DNA from: Methylobacterium radiotolerans JCM 2831
Lineage (GTDB): Bacteria > Pseudomonadota > Alphaproteobacteria > Rhizobiales > Beijerinckiaceae
Length of the DNA: 64,000 nt
Assembly: GCF_000019725.1 (NCBI RefSeq)
Contig: NC_010505.1
Coordinates: 1,662,001-1,726,000, forward strand
Reading direction: 5' to 3'
Shown piece by piece: positions 44,909-52,948 of the stretch. Under the pieces are notes generated by a model. That model saw only the letters and a program-made list of their open reading frames with translations. It had not been told where the DNA came from and searched no databases. A program made the translations under genes and the position numbers. The stretch's first letter is position 1. Every line of letters begins with the position of its first letter.

Positions 44909-45913
44909 GTGACGGCGGGGGACGGCTGGGGCTGCGGGCGGCGGCAGGGATCACGGGCCGCGCGGAAACTAAGCCGCAGTTCCGTCGGCGCGGGGCGGCC
45001 CTATCTTGCCCGGCCGGCACTCTCGTCGGTCTGGGAGCGGACACTGGGTCGGGCGCACATCATCGGCATCCACGGGCTCGCCAACAAGCCGCCCCGGGAT
45101 GAGAAGGCCGCCTGGTGGCGCGCCGCGATCCGCGAGGGGCTCGACCGCAATCTCGGGCTCCGGGTGGCGGAGGCCGACCTGTCCTTCACCTTCGTGTACT
45201 GGGCGGACCTGCGCTACCCGCAGCCGCTCGCGGGCGACCGCAACCGCGAGCCCTACCGCCCCGATCACGGCCTCGGGCCGTTCCCCTCCCCGGCGGGGCA
45301 GCCGGACCGCGCCGAGCCGACCCTCACCGACCGGATCTACCGCGGCCTGTCGCACCTGCAGAAGGCCGCCGGGCTGACGCCGGTGGACGACCTGATCCTG
45401 GAATACCGCCTCGACGACCTGTGGGGCTACTACGAGGACGCGGCGTTCCGGGCGGCGGCGCGGGCGCGCCTGCGCGACGCCCTGGCGGCGGCCGCGGCGG
45501 ACCGCGTGCTGATCGCCGCGCACTCGATGGGCGGCCTGATCGCCTACGACGTGCTGCGCGCCGCCGAGGCGGACGGGACGCCGATGCCCCGCTGCGACCT
45601 CGTCACCCTCGGCGCCCCCCTCGGGCTCGCCGAATTGAAGCTGAAGCTCGCCGACGAGCACGGCGATCTCCGGGTGCCGGCGGCGCTCGCCGCCTGGACC
45701 AACCTGATGGACCGCCAGGACATCGCCACGGTGGGCGACGACCTCGCGGCCCTCTACGCGCCGAACGCCGCCGGCGTGCGGGTGCGGGACGTGCCGGTGA
45801 TCAACGCCTACCGGAGGCCGGACGGCGCCGAGAACCGGCACAAGTCCTACGGCTACCTGCGGACCCCGGAATTTTCCCGGGTGCTCGCCGCGTTCCTGGA
45901 CGCCCCGGGCTGA
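44909..45913 (+). CDS. Alpha/beta-hydrolase, lipase-like
   Basis: A hydrolase with an early strand-loop HIIGIHGLANKP (oxyanion hole), nucleophile elbow RVLIAAHSMGGLIAYDVLRA (GxSxG as HSMGG), an Asp-containing VTLGAPLGLAELKLK region and a late His in NRHKSYGYLRTP. It is probably a cytosolic esterase or lipase; substrate unknown. The start is uncertain: GTG 44909 gives 334 residues, but the first 45 look like noise. Homology begins at residue 46, where CTG 45044 follows GGGAG at 6-7 bp. The gene begins downstream of the treZ promoter region and ends 19 bp before a convergent gene. Confidence 0.75.
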   Translation: MTAGDGWGCGRRQGSRAARKLSRSSVGAGRPYLARPALSSVWERTLGRAHIIGIHGLANKPPRDEKAAWWRAAIREGLDRNLGLRVAEADLSFTFVYWADLRYPQPLAGDRNREPYRPDHGLGPFPSPAGQPDRAEPTLTDRIYRGLSHLQKAAGLTPVDDLILEYRLDDLWGYYEDAAFRAAARARLRDALAAAAADRVLIAAHSMGGLIAYDVLRAAEADGTPMPRCDLVTLGAPLGLAELKLKLADEHGDLRVPAALAAWTNLMDRQDIATVGDDLAALYAPNAAGVRVRDVPVINAYRRPDGAENRHKSYGYLRTPEFSRVLAAFLDAPG

Positions 45914-45932
45914 ACGGGCCTCCGGGATCCGG

Positions 45933-46208
45933 TCAGAGCCGGCCCGGCACCGCCTCGCGCAGGACGCGCTCGGTGGCGGCGTCCTCGATCTTGTTGATCA
46001 GTCGCTTCGCCTCGTGCTCGTCGCGCAGGGTCTTGGCCAGGGTGAAGGTCGTGCCCGTGAGGAACAGCGACGCCATGGCGAGGTAGCCCTTGATCCAGAT
46101 CTCGGCGGGCAGGAAGAAGATGCCGATCGTCAGCATGGCGGCGGCGGCGGCGAAGCTGACCAGCGTGAAGGTCTTCCAGGCGCCGGTATGGGGCATCTGC
46201 GGTGTCAT
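45933..46208 (-). CDS. YiaA/YiaB-type two-helix inner-membrane protein
   Basis: A 91-residue protein with two transmembrane helices (about residues 11-31, FTLVSFAAAAAMLTIGIFF, and about 40-60, GYLAMASLFLTGTTFTLAK) separated by the short PAEIWIK loop, and a charged C-terminal helix (DEHEAKRLINKIEDAATERV). This matches the yiaA/B two-helix domain family. It follows a pspA-like gene after 48 bp on the same strand, a pairing seen in other proteobacteria and thought to act in envelope stress. Probably one operon. Confidence 0.82.
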   Translation of the reverse strand: MTPQMPHTGAWKTFTLVSFAAAAAMLTIGIFFLPAEIWIKGYLAMASLFLTGTTFTLAKTLRDEHEAKRLINKIEDAATERVLREAVPGRL

Positions 46209-46256
46209 GGTGCGGTCTCCAGTGGAATCTTCGGACGGGAAAACGTGCGGCGCCGG

Positions 46257-46931
46257 TCAGGCCCCGGCCCTGAGGCGGTCGAGCACCGCCCGCGGGTCCG
46301 TGCGGGGGCGGCCGTAGCCCGCCGCCTCGAGGTCGGCCTCAATCCCGCCCGCGGCCTCGGCCTCGAGCTCGGTCAGCGCGGCGGCGACGTCCGCCTCGGC
46401 CGCCTGCCGCTCGCGCAGGCGCGCCAGCGTCCGCTCGGCCTCCCCCAGCGCCCCCGCCGACAGGGTCGTGACCCGGCGGCCCTCGAGGCCGGCCCGCCGC
46501 AGCGCCTCGGTGGTGCGGGCGGTCTGGAGCCCGCGGTCGAGGTCCCGCAGCCGCTCGCCGCCCTCGGCGACGAGGCGCTTCAGCCGCTCGACCTCCGCGG
46601 CGAAGCGCTCGGCGGCGGCCCGGCGGTCGGCCCGCTCGTCCTCCAGGGCGGCGATGTGGATCGCCGCCTCGGTCCCGAGATCCTCGCGGCCGTCGCCGAG
46701 CGCCCGGCGCGCCCCATCCGACAGGGTGTCGATCCGGCCGCCGATCGCCGCCAGGGCGCGCGCCTCGGCGGCGTGGTAGGCCATGGCGACGGCCAGTTCC
46801 CGCCGGGCGGTCGCCAGGGCGCCGGCGGCGTCCCGGATCTGCTGGCGCAGGATCGTCACGGCGTGGGCGTCGTGGATCGCCTGGGCGTTGTCGGCGATCA
46901 CGCCGCGCATCAGGAAGGAGAGGGTCCTCAT
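46257..46931 (-). CDS. PspA/IM30-family membrane-stress protein
   Basis: A 224-residue, almost wholly helical protein. It opens TLSFLMRGVIADNAQAIHDA, an amphipathic membrane-binding start, then long coiled-coil segments (VTILRQQIRDAAGALATARR through RFAAEVERLKRLVAEGGERL) as in PspA/ESCRT-III-like proteins. These polymerise on the cytoplasmic face of stressed membranes. ATG 46931 is chosen because GAGGT sits 8 bp upstream; the preceding GTG 46934 is also in frame. It is divergent from a TetR gene with two palindromic sites, and upstream of yiaA/B, so it is probably under that repressor. E. coli-like PspBC/F are absent here. Confidence 0.82.
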   Translation of the reverse strand: MRTLSFLMRGVIADNAQAIHDAHAVTILRQQIRDAAGALATARRELAVAMAYHAAEARALAAIGGRIDTLSDGARRALGDGREDLGTEAAIHIAALEDERADRRAAAERFAAEVERLKRLVAEGGERLRDLDRGLQTARTTEALRRAGLEGRRVTTLSAGALGEAERTLARLRERQAAEADVAAALTELEAEAAGGIEADLEAAGYGRPRTDPRAVLDRLRAGA

Positions 46932-46980
46932 CACGGTTCACCTCGCGGGAACGACGGGCCGGACCGCGTCCGGATTTGAT

Positions 46981-46993
46981 TGAACGTCGTTCA
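46981..46993. promoter_or_regulatory. TetR operator copy 1
   Basis: TGAACGTCGTTCA is a perfect palindrome around its central T, followed by TAAAA. The same element recurs at 47038-47050. It lies in the divergent gap 50 bp upstream of the pspA-like start, where it could block transcription both ways. Confidence 0.65.
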
Positions 46994-47036
46994 TAAAACA
47001 ATTGAACACGGGACGCGCCGGGCCGCAAGGGATAAA

Positions 47037-47663
47037 ATGAACGACGTTCATAAAAAAGTGAGGGGGCGGCCGCGGAAGGAGCCGGGCGACCGGGCGGCCG
47101 ATCGCCGGGCCCTGATCGAGGCCGCGGTGGCGATCCTGAACGCGGGCGGCGCGGCGGCGCTGACCGCCCGCGCCGTCGCGGAGCGGGCCGGCACGGCGGT
47201 CGGCTCGGTCTACGCGCAGTTCGACAGCCTGGAAGCGCTGCGGCTGGAGGCGAACGCCGTCACCATGCGCCGCCTCCGCGACACCCTCGCGGGGGCGCTG
47301 GCGGCCTGTCCGTCGCGGGAGACGGAGGCGCGGCTCCTGTGCCTGGCCGACGCGTACCTCGCCTTCGCGGGCGAGCACCACGCCGCCTGGGCGGCGATCT
47401 TCGAGCGCCGCACGGTGCCGGCGCCGGACTCGGTGCAGGCCGACATCGCGGCCCTGTTCGGGATCCTGGAGGAGGTGCTGCGCGACGGCGGCCGCCTCGC
47501 CGAGGCGGCGATCCCCGTGATGGCGCGGGCGCTGTGGTCCAGCGTCCACGGCATGACCTATCTCGCCGATCTCGGCGGCCTCGGGCCCCTCGGCGTGGAC
47601 GACGTGCGGCCGATGATCGACGCGCTGGTGCGGGCGGCCGTGCGGGGTTTTTCGGCGGGCTGA
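47037..47663 (+). CDS. TetR/AcrR-family repressor of the pspA-yiaAB module
   Basis: A 208-residue regulator. The DNA-binding helices lie at about residues 24-66 (RALIEAAVAILNAGGAAALT, ARAVAERAGTAVGSVYAQFD), and the C-terminal helical domain ligand pocket follows. Start is ATG 47037, whose own codons are inside the second palindromic operator; the frame is also open from a TTG at 46980 in the first palindrome, giving a repeated MNxVHK start. Autorepression and divergent control of pspA-like/yiaA-like genes are inferred from the operators. The inducer is unknown. Confidence 0.87.
   Translation: MNDVHKKVRGRPRKEPGDRAADRRALIEAAVAILNAGGAAALTARAVAERAGTAVGSVYAQFDSLEALRLEANAVTMRRLRDTLAGALAACPSRETEARLLCLADAYLAFAGEHHAAWAAIFERRTVPAPDSVQADIAALFGILEEVLRDGGRLAEAAIPVMARALWSSVHGMTYLADLGGLGPLGVDDVRPMIDALVRAAVRGFSAG
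47038..47050. promoter_or_regulatory. TetR operator copy 2, overlapping the start codon
   Basis: TGAACGACGTTCA overlaps bases 2 and 3 of the ATG and encodes residues 2-5 (N-D-V-H). It differs from copy 1 by one central base and shares the TAAAA flank. The copies are 57 bp apart, about 5.4 helical turns. Binding here would block initiation of transcription or early elongation. Confidence 0.6.
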
Positions 47664-47703
47664 GCGCCCGGCCCCCGCCCAGGCCGCCGGGACCTCCGCC
47701 AGG

Positions 47704-47835
47704 ACGCTTTCACCCCTTGGTCGAGCTCGTCCGAACCCCGGGCGAGGCCGCGGGCGGCCGCCAGCACCTGCGCGGAGGCGGTCCCGGTCTGGGCGGCGCC
47801 CCGGCGCAGGCCGACGGCGTTCTCCGACACGCCCT
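47704..47835 (-). pseudogene. Remnant of a methyl-accepting chemotaxis protein C-terminus
   Basis: Read leftward, this stretch encodes GVSENAVGLRRGAAQTG, then TASAQVLAAARGLARGSDEL and DQGVKA. This closely resembles the last 45 residues of Methylobacterium-type chemoreceptors (VSENV..RRGA.ETGAAA.QVL.AAGELSR..E.L..EV..FL). A one-base shift after VKA would restore a normal LAEV ending. No start, membrane or methylation region precedes it; its upstream side runs into an 11-bp tandem repeat. The remaining sequence of the 409-bp gap (47664-48072) holds nothing else recognisable apart from the promoter of the next gene. Confidence 0.6.
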
Positions 47836-47870
47836 GGACACGCCCTGGACACGCCCTGGACACGCCCTGC
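47827..47870. repeat. 11-bp tandem repeat, four perfect copies
   Basis: GACACGCCCTG is repeated four times without mismatch (47827-47870) directly at the upstream edge of the chemoreceptor remnant. An 11-bp unit changes reading frame with each copy, so slippage here could have broken the gene. Four copies with no spacers rule out CRISPR. Confidence 0.85.
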
Positions 47871-48072
47871 GCCCCGTGGCGGCGCTCGCCACCGCGCGCC
47901 CGATCTTCGCCCGCGCCCCCGCGCAGATGATTTCAACAGGCAGGATTTTGCAGCTTCTGCGTTCGCGGACCGTGAGGACGGCCTTGCGCGCACCGGCCCG
48001 AGCCTGTCCACTCCCCGTCCAACGAAAGCCCGGCTCCGCTCAGGATGATGCCGGGCCACAGGGAGAAGCGTC

Positions 48073-49113
48073 ATGGTGCGTACGTCGCGGACGAGCTCGT
48101 TTCTGCCGGGCCGCCGCCGGCTCCTGCGGGCGGGACCGGCCCTCCTGCTGGCCGGGCTGGCGCTGGCCGCCCCCGCCCGGGCCGACGATGCCAAGGTCCG
48201 GATCAGCCGGCAGCCGGGTTTCGTCTACCTGCCCGCCGTGTTGGCCGAGCAGCACAAGCTGATCGAGAAGCACGCCAAGGCCGCGGGCCTCGGGGACGTC
48301 ACCGTGGAGTGGGTCAACCTGACGAGCGGCGCCGCCGGCAACGACGCGCTGCTCTCGGGCAACATCGACATCGTCGACAGCGGCTCGACCAACATGCTGC
48401 TGCTCAACGACCGCACCAAGGGCGACGTGAAGGGCCTGTGCGGGGTCGGCACCACGCCGATGATGCTGCTCACCCGCAACCCGGACGTGAAGGAACTCAA
48501 GGACTTCTCCACCAAGGACAAGATCGCCCTGCCCTCCGTGAAGGTCTCGTCCCAGGCGGTGCTCCTCCAGATCGCCGCCAAGAAAGCGTTCGGGCCCGAG
48601 AACGCCACCAAGCTCGACCCGCTCACCGTCCAGCTCGGCCACCCGGACGCGGTGGCGGCCCTGGCGAGCCCGCACAACGAGGTCAACAGCCACTTCTCGC
48701 TGCCGCCGTTCCAGCAGCGCGAGCTGCAGGACCCGGCGATCCACAAGGTGCTCAACTCCTACGAGCTGGTCGGCGAGCCGGTGAGCAACGCGATCTTCTA
48801 CGCCCGGACCGGCTGGTACAACCGCAATCCCAAGCTCGCCGCCGCCATCGTGGCCGCCATCGACGAGGCCAACGCCGAGATCGCCCGGGACCCGCTGAAG
48901 GCCGCCAGGGACTACGTGGCGGCGACCAACGAGAAGACCCCGCCCGAGACGCTGGTCGAGATCATGAAGGAGCCGGGGACGAACTTCTCCACCACCCCCT
49001 ACGGCATCATGCTCCAGGCCCGGCACTTCTACGCGATGAAGACCATCAAGGCCGAGCCCAAGGACTGGAAGGACACGTTCTTCCCGATCGTCCACAACCT
49101 GCCGGGGAAGTAG
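48073..49113 (+). CDS. ABC transporter substrate-binding protein (sulfonate/nitrate/taurine type), solitary
   Basis: A 346-residue periplasmic protein. An N-terminal export signal with Arg residues (LPGRRRLLRAGPALLLAGL, cleavage after ARA) has a near twin-arginine look. The mature part is NMT1/SsuA-like: VRISRQPGFVYLPAVLAEQH, SGAAGNDALLSGNIDIVDSG and YARTGWYNRNPKLAAAIVAA. Such proteins deliver aliphatic sulfonates, nitrate or pyrimidine precursors to an ABC permease. No permease or ATPase gene is next to it, so its membrane partner must be elsewhere. It is convergent with an MFS efflux gene. Substrate cannot be fixed from sequence. Confidence 0.88.
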   Translation: MVRTSRTSSFLPGRRRLLRAGPALLLAGLALAAPARADDAKVRISRQPGFVYLPAVLAEQHKLIEKHAKAAGLGDVTVEWVNLTSGAAGNDALLSGNIDIVDSGSTNMLLLNDRTKGDVKGLCGVGTTPMMLLTRNPDVKELKDFSTKDKIALPSVKVSSQAVLLQIAAKKAFGPENATKLDPLTVQLGHPDAVAALASPHNEVNSHFSLPPFQQRELQDPAIHKVLNSYELVGEPVSNAIFYARTGWYNRNPKLAAAIVAAIDEANAEIARDPLKAARDYVAATNEKTPPETLVEIMKEPGTNFSTTPYGIMLQARHFYAMKTIKAEPKDWKDTFFPIVHNLPGK

Positions 49114-49125
49114 GCCCCGGGCCGG

Positions 49126-50733
49126 TCAGTGCGCCTCCACGGGTCCGGCGGCGCGCTGCGGCTTCTTGAGGACCGCCACCACCGCGAGGCTCGCCACGAG
49201 GCTCACCCCCACCAGCCAGAACCCGTCCGCGTAGGCCATCACGTAGGCCTCGCGGCGGACCTGCGCGGCGAGCTGGCCGAGCGCGACGCCCTTGGCGGCG
49301 AGGGGGTCGGCGATCCGGGCGTGCATCCCGGCGGCGAGCGCCGCGAGCCGGTCCTGGGTGCGGGTGGCGTTGACGGTGATCGCCTCGGCCAGCATCGAGA
49401 AATGGAAGTGCTCCCGCCGATCGATCATGGTCGACAGCATGGCGATGCCGATCGAGCCGCCGAGGTTGCGCATCATGTTCGACAGCGCCGAGGCGTCCGC
49501 GGTGTCGCGCGGCGCGAGGCCGGCCGTCGAGAGCTGCGAGAGCGGGATCGTGAACAGCGGCTGGCCGATGGCGCGCATGATCTGCGGCAGGATCAGCTGG
49601 TCGGCGCCGACGTCGTGGGTCAGGCCGACATTGATCCAGCAGCTCGCGATGAAGAACAGCGTGCCGGTGACCACGAGCAGCCGCGCGTCCACGGCGCGCA
49701 TGATCAGCGGCATCATCGGGAACAGCAGCAGCTGCGGCAGGCCCGACCACATCACCACGTAGCCGATCTGCTGGGCGTTGTAGCCCTGGATCTGCGCGCA
49801 GTAGACCGGGATGATGTAGATCGACCCGTACGAGACCGCGCCCAGCACGGTCATCAGCACGCAGGCGCCGCCGACCGAGCGGTTGGCCAGCACCCGCAGG
49901 TTGATGAACGGCCGCGCCGCCGTCAGCTCGCGGACGATGAACCCGGCGATGCCGGCCGCCGCGATCCAGCTCGCCTCGACGATCACGGGCGAGCCGAACC
50001 AGTCCTTGCGCTGGCCCTCCTCCAGCACGAAGGTCAGGGCCGGCAGGCCCGTCGCCATCAGGCCGATGCCGATCCAGTCGCCCTTGAGCAGCTCGCCCCA
50101 GCGGGCGGGCGCCTTCTCGAAGGCGCCGAGCTGGATCGCGGCCGCGATCGGACCGAAGATCAGGTTCAGGTAGAAGATGTAGTGCCAGGACAGGTTGTCG
50201 GTGAGCCAGCCGCCGACCGTCGGGCCGATGGCCGGCGCGAAGGTGGCGGTCAGCCCGAACATGGCGATGCCGACCGCCTGCTGGCTCTTGGGCAGCCGCG
50301 TGCGCACGATCACGATCGCGGTGGGGATCAGCACGCCGCCCGTGAAGCCCTGCCCGGCGCGGAACAGGATCATCTGGCTCAAGGACGTCGAGAGCGCGCA
50401 GGCCAGCGAGAAGGCGGTGAACAGGATGGTGTTCACCGCGAGGTAGCGGCGCAGGCCGATCACCGAGGACAGCCAGCCGGTGAGCGGGATCACGATGATC
50501 TCGGCCATCAGGTAGGCGGTCGAGATCCAGCTCCCCTCCTCGGTGGAGGCGCCGAGCGCCCCCTGGATGTCGGCGAGCGAGGCGTTGGTGATCTGGATGT
50601 CGAGGATCGCCGTGAAGGCGCCGAGGATCGCGCCGAACACGGCGAGCCAGTCCCGGGCGCTCGCCTTCGCCTCGGCCACCGCCACGGCCGGGACCGGGCT
50701 CATCGGGGCCGGGCTCATCGCGGCCGGGCTCAT
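49126..50733 (-). CDS. DHA2-family MFS drug efflux pump (EmrB-like)
   Basis: A 535-residue, 14-helix major-facilitator exporter. WLAVFGAILGAFTAILDIQI and TNASLADIQGALGAS form helix 1 and the DHA2 motif; GWLSSVIGLRRYL carries motif A; FRAGQGFTGGVLIPTAIVIV and GPTVGGWLTDNLSWHYIFYL are typical EmrB/QacA blocks. The protein starts with a threefold MSPA-type repeat, giving three possible ATGs (50733, 50718, 50703). The first overlaps the stop of the membrane-fusion gene (ATGA). With that partner it forms a tripartite-type pump for hydrophobic drugs or toxins, probably repressed by the adjacent TetR. Confidence 0.92.
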   Translation of the reverse strand: MSPAAMSPAPMSPVPAVAVAEAKASARDWLAVFGAILGAFTAILDIQITNASLADIQGALGASTEEGSWISTAYLMAEIIVIPLTGWLSSVIGLRRYLAVNTILFTAFSLACALSTSLSQMILFRAGQGFTGGVLIPTAIVIVRTRLPKSQQAVGIAMFGLTATFAPAIGPTVGGWLTDNLSWHYIFYLNLIFGPIAAAIQLGAFEKAPARWGELLKGDWIGIGLMATGLPALTFVLEEGQRKDWFGSPVIVEASWIAAAGIAGFIVRELTAARPFINLRVLANRSVGGACVLMTVLGAVSYGSIYIIPVYCAQIQGYNAQQIGYVVMWSGLPQLLLFPMMPLIMRAVDARLLVVTGTLFFIASCWINVGLTHDVGADQLILPQIMRAIGQPLFTIPLSQLSTAGLAPRDTADASALSNMMRNLGGSIGIAMLSTMIDRREHFHFSMLAEAITVNATRTQDRLAALAAGMHARIADPLAAKGVALGQLAAQVRREAYVMAYADGFWLVGVSLVASLAVVAVLKKPQRAAGPVEAH

Positions 50734-51974
50734 CGCGGCAGGGCCTCGCTGACCAGCGCCGGGGCGGGCCTCGGCCGGCGGCGGGCGGGATCCACCGGCT
50801 CCACCGGGTCGGCGGTGTGGACCGTGGCCTCCACCGACAGGCCCGGACGCAGGCGGGCGATGAGCGGGTCCGACGGGTCGAGGGCGACGCGCACGGGCAC
50901 GCGCTGCACCACCTTGGTGAAGTTGCCGGTGGCGTTCTCGGGCGGCAGCAGGGCGAACTGCGAGCCGGTGCCCGGCGAGAAGCTCTCGACCCGGCCCTGG
51001 AATTCATGATCGCCGAAGGCGTCGACCGTGAAGGTCACGTGCTGCCCCTCGACCATGCGGCCGGTCTGGGTCTCCTTGAAGTTCGCCACGAGGTAGATGT
51101 CGCGGCCCATCGGCACGAGGGTCAGGAGCCCGGTGCCGGCCGAGACGACCTGCCCGATCCGCAGCGCCCGGTCGCCGGCCACGCCGTCGATCGGTGCCAC
51201 GATGGTGGTGTAGCTGAGGTCGAGCCTCACGCCCTCGACCTTCGCCTGCGCGCCCTCCAGGCTCGCCCGGGTGCTCGCCTCGAGGGCCTTCAGGCTGTCG
51301 ATCTGCTTCTGCGCGGCGTCGAGCGAGGCGGCGGCCTTGTCGCGGGCGGCGTGGCGCTGGCGGAGGTCGGCATCCGCCTGCTGCTGGCGCTGGACCGTGC
51401 CCGAGCCGGTCTGCAGCAGGTTCTGGTAGCGGGTGTATTCCTGCTGCGCGAAGGTCAGGGCGGCCTCGGCGTTGGCGAGGTCGGCCCGCGACGAGGCGAC
51501 CTGCGCCCGCTGCTGGACGATCGCCGAGGCGACGCCCAGGATCTGCGCCCGGTCCTTCTCGACCTCGGCCTCGGCCTGCTTGAGCTGGACCCGGTAGGAC
51601 CGGTCGTCGAGGCGCGCGATCACCTCGCCGGCCTTCACCGGCTGGTTGTCGCCGACCAGCACCGCCGCGACGGTGCCGGCGATGCGCGGCGCCACCGTGA
51701 CCTTGTCGGACTGGAGATAGGCGTCGTCGGTCACCTCGAGGAAGCGCCCCACGGTCCACCAGTGCCAGCCGTAGGTCCCGGCCCCGCCGAGCGCGAGCAG
51801 GCCGAGGAGGGGCAGCACGGTCCGCGCGCGGCGGCGGCGCGGCGCCGGGGGCGAGACGGGGGCCGGGACCGGCGTGGAGACCGGGGGCGTGACAGCCGCG
51901 GTCGCCGGCGGGGAGACCGGGGCGCCCGCGACCGGGTCGGCGCTCTTGAAGCTGTCGCTGCGACGTGCGTCCAT
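50730..51974 (-). CDS. Membrane fusion protein of an EmrA/HlyD-type efflux system
   Basis: A 414-residue periplasmic adaptor. A Pro/Ala-rich cytosolic tail (about 10-45) and one transmembrane helix (VLPLLGLLALGGAGTYGWHW) lead to a lipoyl half (AYLQSDKVTVAPRIAGTVAA and VGDNQPVKAGEVIARLDDRS), a long alpha-helical hairpin (about 120-245) and the returning lipoyl strand DLSYTTIVAPIDGVAGDRAL. The C-terminal beta-barrel ends with LSVEATVHT. It couples the MFS pump to an outer-membrane channel, not present here. Gene order emrA-like then emrB-like with an ATGA overlap; divergent from tetR across a palindrome. Confidence 0.93.
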   Translation of the reverse strand: MDARRSDSFKSADPVAGAPVSPPATAAVTPPVSTPVPAPVSPPAPRRRRARTVLPLLGLLALGGAGTYGWHWWTVGRFLEVTDDAYLQSDKVTVAPRIAGTVAAVLVGDNQPVKAGEVIARLDDRSYRVQLKQAEAEVEKDRAQILGVASAIVQQRAQVASSRADLANAEAALTFAQQEYTRYQNLLQTGSGTVQRQQQADADLRQRHAARDKAAASLDAAQKQIDSLKALEASTRASLEGAQAKVEGVRLDLSYTTIVAPIDGVAGDRALRIGQVVSAGTGLLTLVPMGRDIYLVANFKETQTGRMVEGQHVTFTVDAFGDHEFQGRVESFSPGTGSQFALLPPENATGNFTKVVQRVPVRVALDPSDPLIARLRPGLSVEATVHTADPVEPVDPARRRPRPAPALVSEALPR

Positions 51975-51988
51975 CGGGTCTGGCCAGA

Positions 51989-52015
51989 ATCAAAACGGTA
52001 CGGTATCGTTTTGAT
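51989..52015. promoter_or_regulatory. TetR operator in the efflux/tetR divergent promoter
   Basis: ATCAAAACGGTA (51989-52000) and TATCGTTTTGAT (52004-52015) are reverse complements with one mismatch around CGG. The 27-bp site is 14 bp upstream of the emrA-like start and 49 bp from the tetR start, so one bound dimer could shut both promoters. It is the only AT-rich stretch of this gap. Confidence 0.7.
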
Positions 52016-52064
52016 AGGACGAACGGCGCCGTGGAGCAAGCCGGTGAGCAGGGAGGATCGCGGG

Positions 52065-52739
52065 GTGACGGTCACGGAGATCGAGCGGGCGGAGGCGGGC
52101 CCGCGGCGCGGCGGCCGGCCGACCCGCGCGGAGGCGGCCCGGCGCGAGGCGCACCTGATCGCCGTGGCGACGACCCTGTTCCTCGAGCGCGGCTTCGACG
52201 CCACCTCCATCGACGCGGTGGCCGAGGCCGCCGGGATGAGCAAGCCGACGGTCTACGCGCGCTACCGCGACAAGCGGGCCCTGTTCGAGGCGGTCCTGCG
52301 CGAGCGGATCGCCGCGTGGCTGGCGCCGCTCTCCGCCGCGGCCGAGGCCCAGGCCGCGCAGGGCGGGAGCGACGACGTCGAGACCGCCCTGGAGGATCTC
52401 AGCCGCACCCTGCTGGCCCACGGCCAGTCGCCGGGCGCGGCGATGCTCAAGCGCAACCTCGTGGCCCAGGCGCTGCAGTTTCCCGAACTCGCCCGCCTCG
52501 CCCACGAGGAGGGCTGGCTGCGCGGCGTGCGCGCCGTGGCGCGGCTGCTCGACGCCTTCGCCCGGCGCGGGCGGATCGCCGTGGCGGATCCCGAGATCGC
52601 GGCCGACCTGTTCCTCAGCCTCGTCCTCGGCCGGTCGTCCCAGGCGACCCTCTACGGCATCGCCACCGACCCGGAGGCGCAGGAGCGGCGGCGGCAGGCG
52701 GCGGTGCGGCTGTTCCTCGACGGGGTGCGCCCCCGCTGA
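52065..52739 (+). CDS. TetR/AcrR-family regulator of the efflux pair
   Basis: A 224-residue repressor: a basic N-terminus (GPRRGGRPTRAEAARREAHL), helix-turn-helix at about 35-70 (FDATSIDAVAEAAGMSKPTV YARY) and a C-terminal AcrR-like domain (LLAHGQSPGAAMLKRNLVAQ, DLFLSLVLGRSSQATLYGI). GTG 52065 is chosen because GGGAGGA sits about 8 bp upstream; an earlier GTG at 52044 would add seven residues. It is divergent from the pump genes and shares a palindromic operator with them, so it is probably released by a drug that the pump exports. Confidence 0.9.
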   Translation: MTVTEIERAEAGPRRGGRPTRAEAARREAHLIAVATTLFLERGFDATSIDAVAEAAGMSKPTVYARYRDKRALFEAVLRERIAAWLAPLSAAAEAQAAQGGSDDVETALEDLSRTLLAHGQSPGAAMLKRNLVAQALQFPELARLAHEEGWLRGVRAVARLLDAFARRGRIAVADPEIAADLFLSLVLGRSSQATLYGIATDPEAQERRRQAAVRLFLDGVRPR

Positions 52740-52948
52740 GGGCGACCAGTCGGCGCCGGTGATCCGGCCGCCGGTGAATCGGCACGCCGGGCTCCGAACG
52801 GGCCCAACCCGCGATTGCGCCCCTCCCCGCCCGGGCCTATAGTGCCTCATCCCCATTCGACAGCGTGAGACGGGACATCCGGATCGGTCATCCGGAGCCC
52901 GCGGCCCGATGCCCGGCCCCCGTCCCGCCAGGCCGGAGCACGAGAAGC

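Noticed and set aside
47827..47870. Possible CRISPR-like array
   Set aside because: The four 11-bp units are directly adjacent with no spacers, so this is a simple tandem repeat.
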